Origin: Thioclava atlantica
GTDB lineage: Bacteria > Pseudomonadota > Alphaproteobacteria > Rhodobacterales > Rhodobacteraceae
Reading direction: 5' to 3'
Length of the DNA stretch: 64,000 nt
NCBI RefSeq assembly: GCF_000737065.1
Contig: NZ_AQRC01000005.1
Span: 176,026 to 240,025, forward strand
Of the stretch, positions 17,802 to 26,607 are shown piece after piece (positions within the stretch are counted from its first letter, which is position 1; each line of letters opens with the position of its first letter). Under the pieces are notes generated by a model. The model saw nothing but the letters and a program-made list of their open reading frames with translations. It was not told where the DNA came from and did no database searches. The position numbers were made by a program, and so were the translations under genes.

Positions 17802-18865
17802 GTCCTACCCTCTTCGGTAATTCGCTCGGTGCCGGCGGATCTCCTGCGTGGCGCGGATGGCCTTTCCACCGGGGGCTGCGTTCCGGACGACGCGCGCAGC
17901 AGATAGAGTGAGTGTTTTATGCGCGGCGACTGGATGACGAGGATGGCGATGATTATAAGCGCTTTGATCACCAGATTGAACTCCACCGGCATGCCCGACA
18001 GCAGGATCGCGGAATTGACCGACTGGATGATCAGCGCCCCGAGCAGCGAGGCGGTGATCGAGAACCGTCCGCCGAGCAGCGAGTTGCCCCCGATCACCAC
18101 CGCGAGGATCGCGTCCAACTCCATCCATAGGCCGGCATTGTTGGCATCCGCGCCGCGGATGTCGCCCGCCACCACGATCCCGGCAATCGCGGCGCAAAGC
18201 CCCGCGACAAGGTAGACCGCGACCAGAAGAACCCGGGCATTGATACCGGCGAGCCGCGCCGAGCGCTCGTTGATGCCTGTGGCTTCGATCAGCAGGCCGA
18301 GCGCGCTGCGCCGCACGACGATGCCGACGATCAGTGCCAAAGCGATCCAGAGCCAGATCGGCGTGGGAACACTGAAGATCGTGCCGCCACCCAGACGCAC
18401 GAGGCCAGGATCGTTGAATGTCAGGATCGCGCCATGTGTCAGGAGTTGTGCGATACCGCGCCCCGCCACCATCAGAACGAGTGTTGCAACGATCGGTTGA
18501 ATGCGGAAGATAGCCACCAGCACCCCGTTCCACAGCCCGCAGAGCGCTCCGGCGCCAAGCGCCGCGAACACCGCCACGAGCCAGTGCGACCCTTCGGTCA
18601 CGACGGAGGCCGCCACCGCGCCCGCGATCGCCATCACCGCCCCAACCGAGAGATCGATGCCGCGCGTCGCGATCACCAGCGTCATGCCGATCGACAGAAG
18701 GGCTACCGGCGCGCCCCGATTGAGCACGTCGATCAGGTTCCCGAACAGGCGCCCCTGATGCATCTCGACCTTGAAGAAACCCGGCGAGAGCAAGAAGTTG
18801 AGAAGAAGGACGAGCCCAAGGATAAAGATTTGCGGTGCCACCCGACGAAGCGTTGCGCGGATCAT
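17798..18865 (-). CDS. ytfT: Sugar ABC transporter permease, YtfT type
   Basis: A 355-residue membrane protein with LSIGMTLVIATRGIDLSVGAVMAIAG and VIGGNSLLGGRFSITAS, the BPD_transp_2 permease motifs; about ten hydrophobic segments, then a basic C-terminal tail from residue ~325 (PPVERPSAPRRRSAGTERI). Second permease of the same importer. ATG 18865 overlaps the ytfR stop by 4 bp. Confidence 0.9.
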   Translation of the reverse strand: MIRATLRRVAPQIFILGLVLLLNFLLSPGFFKVEMHQGRLFGNLIDVLNRGAPVALLSIGMTLVIATRGIDLSVGAVMAIAGAVAASVVTEGSHWLVAVFAALGAGALCGLWNGVLVAIFRIQPIVATLVLMVAGRGIAQLLTHGAILTFNDPGLVRLGGGTIFSVPTPIWLWIALALIVGIVVRRSALGLLIEATGINERSARLAGINARVLLVAVYLVAGLCAAIAGIVVAGDIRGADANNAGLWMELDAILAVVIGGNSLLGGRFSITASLLGALIIQSVNSAILLSGMPVEFNLVIKALIIIAILVIQSPRIKHSLYLLRASSGTQPPVERPSAPRRRSAGTERITEEGRT

Positions 18866-20373
18866 GCGACCTCCTCCTCTTCCGCAGCGATCGCACGCAC
18901 AATCGCGGCAGGCGAAATTTCGTCCCCGCGCAGTTCACCGACCTGTTTGCGGTCGCGCAGCACAATGACGCGGGTCGAATAGGCGACGAGCTCCTCCATC
19001 TCGGACGAGGCGACCAGAAGCGCCATGCCGTCCGCGCGAAGGCGTTCGATCAGCGCGATGATCTCGGCGTGCGCGCCGACATCGATGCCGCGCGTGGGCT
19101 CGTCGAGGATCAGGAAGGCGGGATCGGTTGCCAGCCACCGCGCGAGCAGCGCCTTTTGCTGGTTGCCGCCCGAAAGCAGGCGGATCGGCGTGTCGAGGCT
19201 GGCGAGCCGGATATCCAGGGCCTGAACGTAATGCTCTGCGATTTCCTCGATGCGGGCGCGCGGCAGGGGCCGGAACCAGCCTTGCCGTGCTTGCAGCGAC
19301 AGGATGATATTCTCGCGCACAGACAGATCGCCCACGATCCCGTCGGTCTTGCGATCCTCGGGGCAGAGCGCGAAGCGATGCCTGATCGCTGCGCGCGGGT
19401 TCGAAAGGCGCAGCGGATCGCCCCGCAGCCTCGCCTCACCGCGATCCGCGGGATCGGCGCCGAAGACGGCATTGCAGGTCTCGCTCCGACCCGATCCGAG
19501 CAATCCTGCCAACCCCACCACTTCACCTTCCCGGATCTCCATGCTGAACGGCTCGATGCTGCCGCGACGACCGAACTCCTCGAGCGAAAGCAAGACGTCG
19601 CCCGGAACACCGCGATCGGCGCGGCTCGTCACTTCTTCCAGTTGCCGCCCCAGCATCATCGTCACGATCTCGGTGCGCGAGGCCTCGGCCAATTTCAGCG
19701 TTCCCACCACGCAGCCGTTGCGCAAGATCGTCGCCCGGTCGCAGATGGCCTGCACCTGATCGAGGAAATGGGTAATGAAGACCACGGCGAGTCCGCGCCC
19801 GGTCAACCGTCGGATCACCGAGAACATCAACTGCACCTCGTCGCGATCGAGGCTCGCCGTCGGTTCGTCGAGGATCAGCACCTTGCCCGACAGCTCGACC
19901 GCCCGCGCGATCGCCACGATCTGCTGCACTGCGATCGAATAGCTGGAAAGCAGTCGCGCCGGGTCGATGTCCAGCCCGTATTCGGACAGGATCGTGCGGG
20001 CGTCCCTTACCATTCTGCGTTGGTCGATCATCCCGAAACGGCGCGGTTGCCGGCCCAGGAACAGGTTCTCGGCGACGCTGAGGTTCGGCAGAAGGTTTAC
20101 CTCCTGATAAACCGTGCCGATCCCGGCCTCTTGGCTCGACAACGGATCGCGCGGGCTGATCTCCACCCCGTCGAGTTCGATCTTGCCGCCGTCGCGCGCG
20201 TAGGCGCCGGTTAGGCATTTGATCAGCGTAGATTTCCCCGCGCCATTCTCGCCGAGAAGCCCGTGGACCTCGCCCGGATAGAGCGTCAGCTCGACATCAT
20301 CGAGCGCAATGACGCCCGGAAAGAATTTCGAAATACCCGTGGCGTGCAGCACGGGCGTAATATCTGTTGGCAT
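18862..20373 (-). CDS. ytfR: Sugar ABC transporter ATP-binding protein, YtfR type (two ATPase domains)
   Basis: 503 residues with two ABC cassettes, as in RbsA/MglA/YtfR. Domain 1: Walker A GLLGENGAGKST (about 38-49), signature region LLSSYSIAVQQIVAIARAV, Walker B VLILDEPTASLD. Domain 2: degenerate Walker A GLAGLLGSGRSE (about 290), signature RLLSGGNQQKALLARWL and Walker B FLILDEPTRGIDVGAHAEI. A non-canonical second Walker A and YSIAVQQ instead of LSGGQ in domain 1 are normal for this family. Powers uptake with YtfT/YjfF. Confidence 0.93.
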   Translation of the reverse strand: MPTDITPVLHATGISKFFPGVIALDDVELTLYPGEVHGLLGENGAGKSTLIKCLTGAYARDGGKIELDGVEISPRDPLSSQEAGIGTVYQEVNLLPNLSVAENLFLGRQPRRFGMIDQRRMVRDARTILSEYGLDIDPARLLSSYSIAVQQIVAIARAVELSGKVLILDEPTASLDRDEVQLMFSVIRRLTGRGLAVVFITHFLDQVQAICDRATILRNGCVVGTLKLAEASRTEIVTMMLGRQLEEVTSRADRGVPGDVLLSLEEFGRRGSIEPFSMEIREGEVVGLAGLLGSGRSETCNAVFGADPADRGEARLRGDPLRLSNPRAAIRHRFALCPEDRKTDGIVGDLSVRENIILSLQARQGWFRPLPRARIEEIAEHYVQALDIRLASLDTPIRLLSGGNQQKALLARWLATDPAFLILDEPTRGIDVGAHAEIIALIERLRADGMALLVASSEMEELVAYSTRVIVLRDRKQVGELRGDEISPAAIVRAIAAEEEEVA

Positions 20374-20460
20374 GACATCTCTCCCCCTCTGAAAGCCTAT
20401 CCCTCCCGAGCGCCGCTCGGAAGGCCGGACGCAAACCCGTTGCGCCCGGCAGAGAGGAGA

Positions 20461-21411
20461 TCAGTAGCCCAGGTCCTTTTTGCGGTCATACGCCGCCATG
20501 TTGTCGGAGTCCTGGGTGTAGAGCGTGGATTTCGTCTGGATCCACTTCGGCGGCATGGTGCCGTCCTTCCAGTAGGCCTTGAGCGCCTTGAAGGCGGGAC
20601 CGGCCATGTCGGGGGTGAGTTCCACAGTTGCGTTCGATTCACCATGCGCGATGGCGAGATGCATGTCCGGGACCGAGTCGATCGAGACGATCTTGATATC
20701 CTTGCCCGGCTTCAGACCTGCTTCCTTGATCGCCTGGATCGCACCAAGCGCCATGTCGTCGTTATGTGCGTAGAGGGCGCAGATGTCCTTGCCGCCGTCT
20801 TCGGCCTTGAGGAAGCTTTCCATGACGATCTTGCCTTGGGCGCGGGTGAAATCGCCGGTCTGACTGCGAATGATCTTCAGGTTCGAGGCGCCGTCGATCG
20901 CGTCCGCGAACCCCTTCTTGCGGTCGATGGTGACGGACGCGCCCGTCGTGCCCTGAAGCTCGACGATGTTGCAAGGTTTTCCGTCCACGGCATCCTTGAG
21001 CCATTCGCCCGCTACCTTACCCTCATGGACCGTGTCCGAAGTGACGGCGGTCATGTAAAGATCGTCGGGGGCATCGACCTTACGGTCGAGCAGGATGACG
21101 GGAATGTCGGCATCCTTCGCCTCTCCGAGAACTTCATCCCAGCCCGTGGCCACTACCGGCGCGAGGAAGATGGCATCCACGCCCTGGGCGATGAAGCCGC
21201 GAAGGGCCTTGATCTGGTTTTCCTGCTTCTGCTGCGCATCCGCGAACTTCAGGGTGATGCCCTCCTGCTTCGCATCCTCCTTCGTTACCGCGGTCTCCGC
21301 AGCGCGCCAGCCGGATTCCGATCCGATCTGCGAAAAGCCAACCGTTTGCGCATAGCCGGAAACGGGCAGCAATGTCGCGGCAGTCACAAGCAAAGTTTTG
21401 AGTAGTTTCAT
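20461..21411 (-). CDS. ytfQ: Galactofuranose-type sugar-binding protein, YtfQ
   Basis: A 316-residue periplasmic binding protein. Signal peptide MKLLKTLLVTAATLLPVSGYAQ, then TVGFSQIGSESGWRAAET, LKFADAQQKQENQIKA, DAIFLAPVVATGWDEVL, KPCNIVELQGTTGAS and VYAHNDDM-like (ALYAHNDDMALGAIQAIKEA) segments nearly identical to those of E. coli YtfQ, which binds galactofuranose. The matching permeases and ATPase follow on the same strand after 87 bp. RBS GGGAGGAAATT precedes ATG 21411. Among the better-supported substrate assignments here, though related pyranoses are possible. Confidence 0.92.
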   Translation of the reverse strand: MKLLKTLLVTAATLLPVSGYAQTVGFSQIGSESGWRAAETAVTKEDAKQEGITLKFADAQQKQENQIKALRGFIAQGVDAIFLAPVVATGWDEVLGEAKDADIPVILLDRKVDAPDDLYMTAVTSDTVHEGKVAGEWLKDAVDGKPCNIVELQGTTGASVTIDRKKGFADAIDGASNLKIIRSQTGDFTRAQGKIVMESFLKAEDGGKDICALYAHNDDMALGAIQAIKEAGLKPGKDIKIVSIDSVPDMHLAIAHGESNATVELTPDMAGPAFKALKAYWKDGTMPPKWIQTKSTLYTQDSDNMAAYDRKKDLGY

Positions 21412-21435
21412 AATTTCCTCCCTTGAGTCGGTCCT

Positions 21436-21482
21436 CCAACCAACGCCATTAAGTATTACTTTATTATATTTGTAAACAGGGC
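21436..21482 (-). promoter_or_regulatory. AT-rich promoter/operator region of the ytf operon
   Basis: An AT-rich island (AATATAATAAAGTAATA) sits between TTTACA and CTTAAT on the minus strand, 17 bp apart, about 35 bp before ytfQ. It contrasts with the GC-rich surroundings and is the only obvious promoter and the likeliest site for the operon's FadR-type regulator. Assignment is by position. Confidence 0.4.
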
Positions 21483-21517
21483 TCCGTTTTCTCGGGCTGT
21501 GAGCGTCGGACTGATTT

Positions 21518-21711
21518 ACATGATAACGCGGTCGCTGAGAGCTTCTTTGACCTGTTGAAGCGTGAGCGGATCAGAAGACGGACCTACCGAACACGCGAAT
21601 AAGCCGGACAGGATGTGTTCGACTACATCGAGATGTTCAACAATCCAAAGCGCAAACACGCCCGGAACGGAATGCTGTCGTCCGTCGACTTCGAGCGGCG
21701 CAGAAACTGAG
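21518..21711 (+). pseudogene. 3' fragment of an IS3-type transposase
   Basis: The plus strand reads DNAVAESFFDLLKRERIRRR, then a TAA where the family has Glu, then GQDVFDYIEMFNNPKRKHAR and NGMLSSVDFERRRN before a stop: the C-terminal part of an IS3 OrfB (DN...ESFF..LK.E...R.......A..D.F.YIE.FYN..R.H). The rest of the element is absent. It belongs to a different IS3 subgroup from the elements at 13.7-14.9 kb. Confidence 0.75.
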
Positions 21712-21834
21712 ACACGAAGGCGTCTACGAAATCGGGGCTATTCACGGGCACCTCCGCGATGAAGCGGGACATAACCCAGCTCATGTTGCCATCGACGGCC
21801 TCCCCCACGGCTCTGTAAACCGGGTGCGCCAACT

Positions 21835-24267
21835 TCAAGGGTTATAACCATCATCGCCGAAGCTCGATATCCAGCTGTGCAGGAACGCGTCGCGCTTGAT
21901 CTTGTCGAGGAAGGTCAGCAGTCCCGGACCCAGACGAATTGGAAGAAAGCTTGGATTTCCAGACAGCGGCAGATCGCCCTGAGCGATGAGACCGCCGCGT
22001 TCAGGATGAAGGGGAATGAGCGGTGTTTTCTCTGCGATGATCGCCTGACCGTCGACAGAAAGCAGGAAGGTGACGAATTTCTCGGCCATCTCCGGCTCGG
22101 GTGCAGTCTTGGGAACCAGCGCGGTCCGCGACATCACGAGATTGTAATCTTCGAGAAAGTGCACGCCGATATTGTCATTGGCGGCATCTGGGCCGCGTTT
22201 CAGCGCGTAGGATCCGATAACGTTGAGCGCCATGGATAACTCTCCCGAAGCGATGCCGTCGAGCATCTCCGAGGTGCAGCAATAGCTGCGTGCTCCGGCC
22301 CGCCCGAGCACCTCTGTCAGGCGCTGCGCCTGCACGCTCTGGATGGTATCCTGCGTCGCGAAGAGATAGCCGATGCCTGATCTGCGTAGGTCGTAGCCGC
22401 CAATCTTGCCGCGTAGCTTGGCTTCGTTCTTACGTATAAATGCGACGAGGTCTGGATGACTGGTCGGCAAGTCTTTTTCGGAGAGGACCCGTTTGTCGTA
22501 GATGATGGCGGCCGGCTCCCATGTGAAGCCGAAGAGCTCCGAGCGCCAACGCGCCCAGCCCGGCGGAAGCAAAGTGTCCGGGATCCACAGCTTTCGGGCC
22601 AGCCCGCGGTTCACCAGGTCGACCTGAAGGTCCATGGCCGAGGAGATGACAACGTCGGCCGGCGCGCCCGGTTTGCCATTGAGCACTTCCTGATAGAGAT
22701 CAACCGTCTGATATTCTCTGTAGATTACATTCCAACCCGGGTTTTGCGCCTCGAATGCGTCGACAAGAGGCTGGATCGCTCCCGGATCGGTTGCCGCATG
22801 GATCACGAGATCGCGAGCCGACGACGGAGCCGCCGGAAGCATCATCAGGAAAGAGAGCAGAATGCACGTCAGAAGCCGTGGAAAGGCAATGGTGGCCCTC
22901 AAGCCACCGAGGGCCGAATCTCCGAGCTCCAGCCGCGCGCCATGGCCCTCGGCCACCGAGCGCACGATCGCGAGTCCCAGCCCGGATCCTGCGGTCTTAC
23001 GGTTGATCGATGTAAAACGCTCGATCGCTCGCGCCCGATCGGCTGGCGCAATGCCCGGACCGGCGTCTGACACCGCGAGCCACACGGTTTCCGCATCCGC
23101 ATCGAGTTCTATCAGAATGGAGTTGTCCGGCCCACCATGACGCACCGCGTTGTCGATGAGGTTACGCAATGCCTCGCGGATGGAGATCGCGTCGCCCCGG
23201 ATCGGAGCGGAACCAGAGGGCAAGTTGGCCTCCTCGAGAGAAATCACCACGTTGCGCAACCGCCGCTCGCGCAGCAGCTCGGCGAGCGTGTCCCGCACGA
23301 GCCTGCGCAGGTCCATGGGCTCGAGATGCGTTTCGTCCGAGCGGTGGATCACCATGGCATTGGCCAGCAACTGGTTGGTCAGCTGCACCGTGCGCTCTGC
23401 CTGCCGTTCGGCGCGACCGACCCGGTCCCGCATGCGCTCCGGTTCCTTGGCGTCGGCCGCCAATTCGAGTTGCCCTTGCAACGCCGAAAGCGACGTGCGG
23501 GTCTGGTGCGCGACATCCGCTATGAAGCTCTCGGTCAGGGCGCGGCTGCGCCCCAATTGGGCAATGAAGCTGTTGATTGCCCGGAAGAGGTCGGAAATTT
23601 CAAGCGGCGGGTCGCCCTCGATTGGCGACAGGTCGCGCGGGGTGCGGGCGTGTAGCGTCTCGGCTATAGCCCGCAGCGGCGCGAGCGCGGTGCGTATCGC
23701 AAGCCAGACGAAGGCCAACCCGATCAGGGAAACCCCTCCAAGCCCGGCCATTCCGTATAGAAACAGCGTGTCGCGCTGGGATTTGCGGGCGTTGAGAGTT
23801 TGCCCGACCTGGACGAAAACCCACTCTCTGCCGTTGGTCGACGTAATCTGACGGCCCTGGTAGACGAACCGGAACCCCTCGTCGAGTTTCGCGTCGTAGA
23901 ACACCGGATCGACCGACGGTTTGAGATCCTTGGGCTTGGGCAGTTCCGGTGTGCCGGTCAATTCACCGTAGCTCGGCGAAAAGACCCGGTAGACCACACG
24001 GTCATCGGGGGCCAGCGCAAGGATGTCCATCGCGGATTGCGGAAGGTCTACCGTCGGCCCTCTGGAATTGTAGGAGACCCGTTCGAGCACCGAAAGCGCC
24101 GCCCCCGCCAACAGCAGATCATAGGTGCGGTTCGACGCGGCCTTCGCGTAGTTCCACAGCAGCAATGAAATCAGCAGGAGCAGCAGCAGAAAGGCCGCGG
24201 CCATCCCGGCAAGCAGGCGGCGTTTGAGCGAATGCCCGCGCCGGGCCTCAATCGTCGTCGTTGACAT
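21835..24267 (-). CDS. TctE-like sensor histidine kinase fused to a periplasmic solute-binding domain
   Basis: A single 810-codon frame. Residues 1-460 are a complete TctE-type kinase: transmembrane segment about 18-40, a 2CSK_N-like periplasmic sensor region, a second segment about 167-192, dimerisation helix with SFIADVAHQTRTSLSAL (phosphoacceptor His about 254), then NLIDNAVRHG, SDAGPGI and GSGLGLAIV. Directly after the ATPase domain comes a hydrophobic, signal-peptide-like helix LLTCILLSFLMMLPAAPSSA (about 462-481) and a type-2 solute-binding protein of the iron/phosphonate type (RDLVIHAATD ... VISSAMDLQVDL ... AAIIYDKRVLSEKDLP). Similar binding proteins (PgtC-like) are usually separate genes beside such kinases. 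The tctD stop overlaps its start by 20 bp. A lost stop codon fusing two genes is the alternative to a designed fusion. Confidence 0.82.
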   Translation of the reverse strand: MSTTTIEARRGHSLKRRLLAGMAAAFLLLLLLISLLLWNYAKAASNRTYDLLLAGAALSVLERVSYNSRGPTVDLPQSAMDILALAPDDRVVYRVFSPSYGELTGTPELPKPKDLKPSVDPVFYDAKLDEGFRFVYQGRQITSTNGREWVFVQVGQTLNARKSQRDTLFLYGMAGLGGVSLIGLAFVWLAIRTALAPLRAIAETLHARTPRDLSPIEGDPPLEISDLFRAINSFIAQLGRSRALTESFIADVAHQTRTSLSALQGQLELAADAKEPERMRDRVGRAERQAERTVQLTNQLLANAMVIHRSDETHLEPMDLRRLVRDTLAELLRERRLRNVVISLEEANLPSGSAPIRGDAISIREALRNLIDNAVRHGGPDNSILIELDADAETVWLAVSDAGPGIAPADRARAIERFTSINRKTAGSGLGLAIVRSVAEGHGARLELGDSALGGLRATIAFPRLLTCILLSFLMMLPAAPSSARDLVIHAATDPGAIQPLVDAFEAQNPGWNVIYREYQTVDLYQEVLNGKPGAPADVVISSAMDLQVDLVNRGLARKLWIPDTLLPPGWARWRSELFGFTWEPAAIIYDKRVLSEKDLPTSHPDLVAFIRKNEAKLRGKIGGYDLRRSGIGYLFATQDTIQSVQAQRLTEVLGRAGARSYCCTSEMLDGIASGELSMALNVIGSYALKRGPDAANDNIGVHFLEDYNLVMSRTALVPKTAPEPEMAEKFVTFLLSVDGQAIIAEKTPLIPLHPERGGLIAQGDLPLSGNPSFLPIRLGPGLLTFLDKIKRDAFLHSWISSFGDDGYNP

Positions 24268-24922
24268 AGGCGATATATCCGAGGCCCCGCGCGGTCTTGA
24301 TGATCAGCTGCGCGCCTTCCAACTTGCGGCGCAGTCGCGTGACGAGCTGTTCGACCGCATTGAGGCTCGGTGTCTCATCGAAGGTATAGAGCTTGTCGGC
24401 CACCTCCTCCTTGGTCAGCATTCGGCCGAGATTGTCGATCATGATCTCCAGCAATTGCACTTCGCGCGCCCGAAGCTCCAGCTGACGACCGTCGACATGG
24501 GCCTGCTTGGCGGCGCGGTCAAAGCGAAAGTTCCCTGCACTGAATGTATTGCTCGACGCGCCCGCGCGGCGCCTGGCCAGAACTCGGCAGCGTGCCGACA
24601 ATTCACGGAAGTCGAAGGGCTTGATCATGTAGTCATCGGCGCCGGCATCGAGTCCGACGACGCGGTCGTCGATTTCGCTCCGGGCGGTCAGCACGATCAC
24701 GGGCGTCGCGTCCCCGCGCGAGCGCATCGAGCGCAAGACCTCGTAGCCGCTGCGTCCGGGCAGGTTGATGTCGAGCAATACGATGTCGAAGGAAGAGAAG
24801 CGCAGAAGATCATTGGCCTCGTCGCCGTTGATTTCGCGATCTACGGAATGGCCCTCGCTCCGCAGACGATCGAGGATCGTCTCGGCAAGCTCGTCATTGT
24901 CTTCCACCAAAAGCATTCGCAT
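24248..24922 (-). CDS. tctD: OmpR-family response regulator, TctD-like
   Basis: A 224-residue response regulator. Receiver domain with acidic pocket LLVEDND, phosphoacceptor Asp in IVLLDINLPGRSG (about 51), Thr in VIVLTARSE and Lys in MIKPFDF; winged-helix output domain ending NAVEQLVTRLRRKLEGAQLIIKTARGLGY. It is co-transcribed with the kinase fusion and divergent from tctCBA across 155 bp, so it very probably activates the transporter in response to the sensed carboxylate. Confidence 0.88.
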   Translation of the reverse strand: MRMLLVEDNDELAETILDRLRSEGHSVDREINGDEANDLLRFSSFDIVLLDINLPGRSGYEVLRSMRSRGDATPVIVLTARSEIDDRVVGLDAGADDYMIKPFDFRELSARCRVLARRRAGASSNTFSAGNFRFDRAAKQAHVDGRQLELRAREVQLLEIMIDNLGRMLTKEEVADKLYTFDETPSLNAVEQLVTRLRRKLEGAQLIIKTARGLGYIAYVNDDD

Positions 24923-25077
24923 GGCGCGACAGTAGCGCCTTTGGATCGGGCCCGGAAGCGAGCATCGACGCTACGGCGGTCAAGTCAGCATCCTGTCAGT
25001 TTCGCGTCAGCATCGGCACAGGCTTGATGGCGCATAAGCGGGGATGCCCGATGGGCTTTGATATTAGGGAGGATCAT

Positions 25078-26049
25078 ATGAACTTTAAGCGTCTTTCGAC
25101 CGCGCTTGTCTGCGCTCTTGGCTTCGCGGCCCCAGCTTTCGCCCAGAGCGTTATCGACCACCCCGAATGCGTGGCTCCGGCCAACCCGGGCGGCGGCTTC
25201 GACCTGACCTGCCGCGTGGCTCAGACCGGCCTTGCTCCGCATGTCTCGAGCCCGGTGCAGGTCAACTTCATGCCCGGCGGCATCGGCGCCGTTGCATTCA
25301 ACCAGTTCAACACGAACCGGGCCGATGACGGCAGCGCCATCGTCGCCTTCTCCACTGGCTCGCTGCTCAACATCATCACCGGTAAATACGGCGCCTTCGA
25401 CGAGAATTCCGTGCGCTGGGTCGCGACCGCCGGCGCAGATTTCGGCGCAGTGGTGGTTCGCGCCGACAGCGATTACAAAAACCTGAAGGACGTGATGGAC
25501 GACCTGAGCAGCGACCCGCAGAGCGTGGTTGTGGGCGCCGGCGGTTCGGTCGGCTCGCAGGATTGGATGAAGGGCGCGTTGCTGATGCGCGAGGCCGGCG
25601 GCACGCCGATGCAGATGCGTTACGTGGCCTTCGATGGCGGCGGCGACGCGATCGCGGCACTGCTTGGCGGCTCGATCGAGGTATACACCGGCGACGTAGG
25701 CGAAATGGTGCCCTATCTCGAAAGCGGTGACATGCGCATTCTCGCGGTCCTTTCGCCGGAGCGCCTCGACGCCCCCTTCGACCAGATCCCGACCGCGAAG
25801 GAGCAGGGCTACAACGTCGAATGGACGATCCTGCGTGGCTTCTATATGGGCGGCAAAACCTCGGACGAGGACTACAAGAAGTGGGTCGATGCCTTCAACG
25901 CGGCTTACGGCACAGAAGAATTCGCGAAAATTCAGCACGACAAGGGCCTCTTGCCGCTCAATATGTCCGGCGAAGAGTTGAGCGCGTCAATCGAAGAGCG
26001 CATGAAAACGCTGCGCGAGATCGCGACTGAAGCTGGCCTCGTCCAGTAA
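25078..26049 (+). CDS. tctC: Tripartite tricarboxylate transporter substrate-binding protein TctC
   Basis: About 323 residues from ATG 25078 (AGGGAGGATCAT upstream). Signal peptide MNFKRLSTALVCALGFAAPAFA, then the TctC/Bug fold: ANPGGGFDLTCRVAQ (ligand loop near residue 40), MPGGIGAVAFNQF, VVGAGGSVGSQDWMKGALL and a C-terminal ALRGFYMGGKTSDE-like region. It captures a di- or tricarboxylate in the periplasm and hands it to TctAB. The exact substrate cannot be read from sequence. Confidence 0.92.
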   Translation: MNFKRLSTALVCALGFAAPAFAQSVIDHPECVAPANPGGGFDLTCRVAQTGLAPHVSSPVQVNFMPGGIGAVAFNQFNTNRADDGSAIVAFSTGSLLNIITGKYGAFDENSVRWVATAGADFGAVVVRADSDYKNLKDVMDDLSSDPQSVVVGAGGSVGSQDWMKGALLMREAGGTPMQMRYVAFDGGGDAIAALLGGSIEVYTGDVGEMVPYLESGDMRILAVLSPERLDAPFDQIPTAKEQGYNVEWTILRGFYMGGKTSDEDYKKWVDAFNAAYGTEEFAKIQHDKGLLPLNMSGEELSASIEERMKTLREIATEAGLVQ

Positions 26050-26139
26050 ACATTTGCGGAAAGCGCGCAGGGCCGGGTTCCAAAATGGCCTCGGCCCTGA
26101 TCACACACCCGCCACATCCCTGAAAATAGGAGGCCTGGA

Positions 26140-26607
26140 ATGGCCAACCGCATCTTTGCGGCGGTGCTTCTGGTTGTGACCCTCGGCTACGCGGTCATCG
26201 CCTTCACCGCGATCAAGGCACCTTTCCAATACGACCCGCTCGGCCCGGAAAGCTGGCCGCGCATCCTGTCGGTCGTCGCGATCCTGTGCCTGCTCATTAT
26301 CTTGTGGAAGCCTGACGAAGAGGCGTTCGACGTGACGCGGCACGTATGGTTTCGCCTGACCGCTGCCGTGGCGCTGCTCTTCGGCTATGCGGAGCTCTAC
26401 GAGCCTCTCGGTTTCATCCTGTCGACGATCCTCTTCGGCACGATTGTCTCGGCCATGCTCGGCGCAACGAAACTGCGTGCGCTCGGGTTCGGCGTGGTAG
26501 CAGGCATCGCGGGCTACCTGCTCTGCGTCACCCTGATGGACCTCAACCTCCCCGAAGGCGAGCTGATCGCGCCGCTCTTCGAAATCAGCCAACAAGGAGA
26601 GAGCTGA
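26140..26607 (+). CDS. tctB: Tripartite tricarboxylate transporter small membrane subunit TctB
   Basis: 155 residues with four hydrophobic segments (IFAAVLLVVTLGYAVIAF; ILSVVAILCLLIIL; LTAAVALLFGYAEL; LGFGVVAGIAGYLLCVTLM), the size and topology of TctB. The motif YDPLGPESWPRIL is typical of the family. An AGGAGG ribosome site precedes ATG. Its TGA overlaps the tctA ATG by one base. Confidence 0.9.
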   Translation: MANRIFAAVLLVVTLGYAVIAFTAIKAPFQYDPLGPESWPRILSVVAILCLLIILWKPDEEAFDVTRHVWFRLTAAVALLFGYAELYEPLGFILSTILFGTIVSAMLGATKLRALGFGVVAGIAGYLLCVTLMDLNLPEGELIAPLFEISQQGES

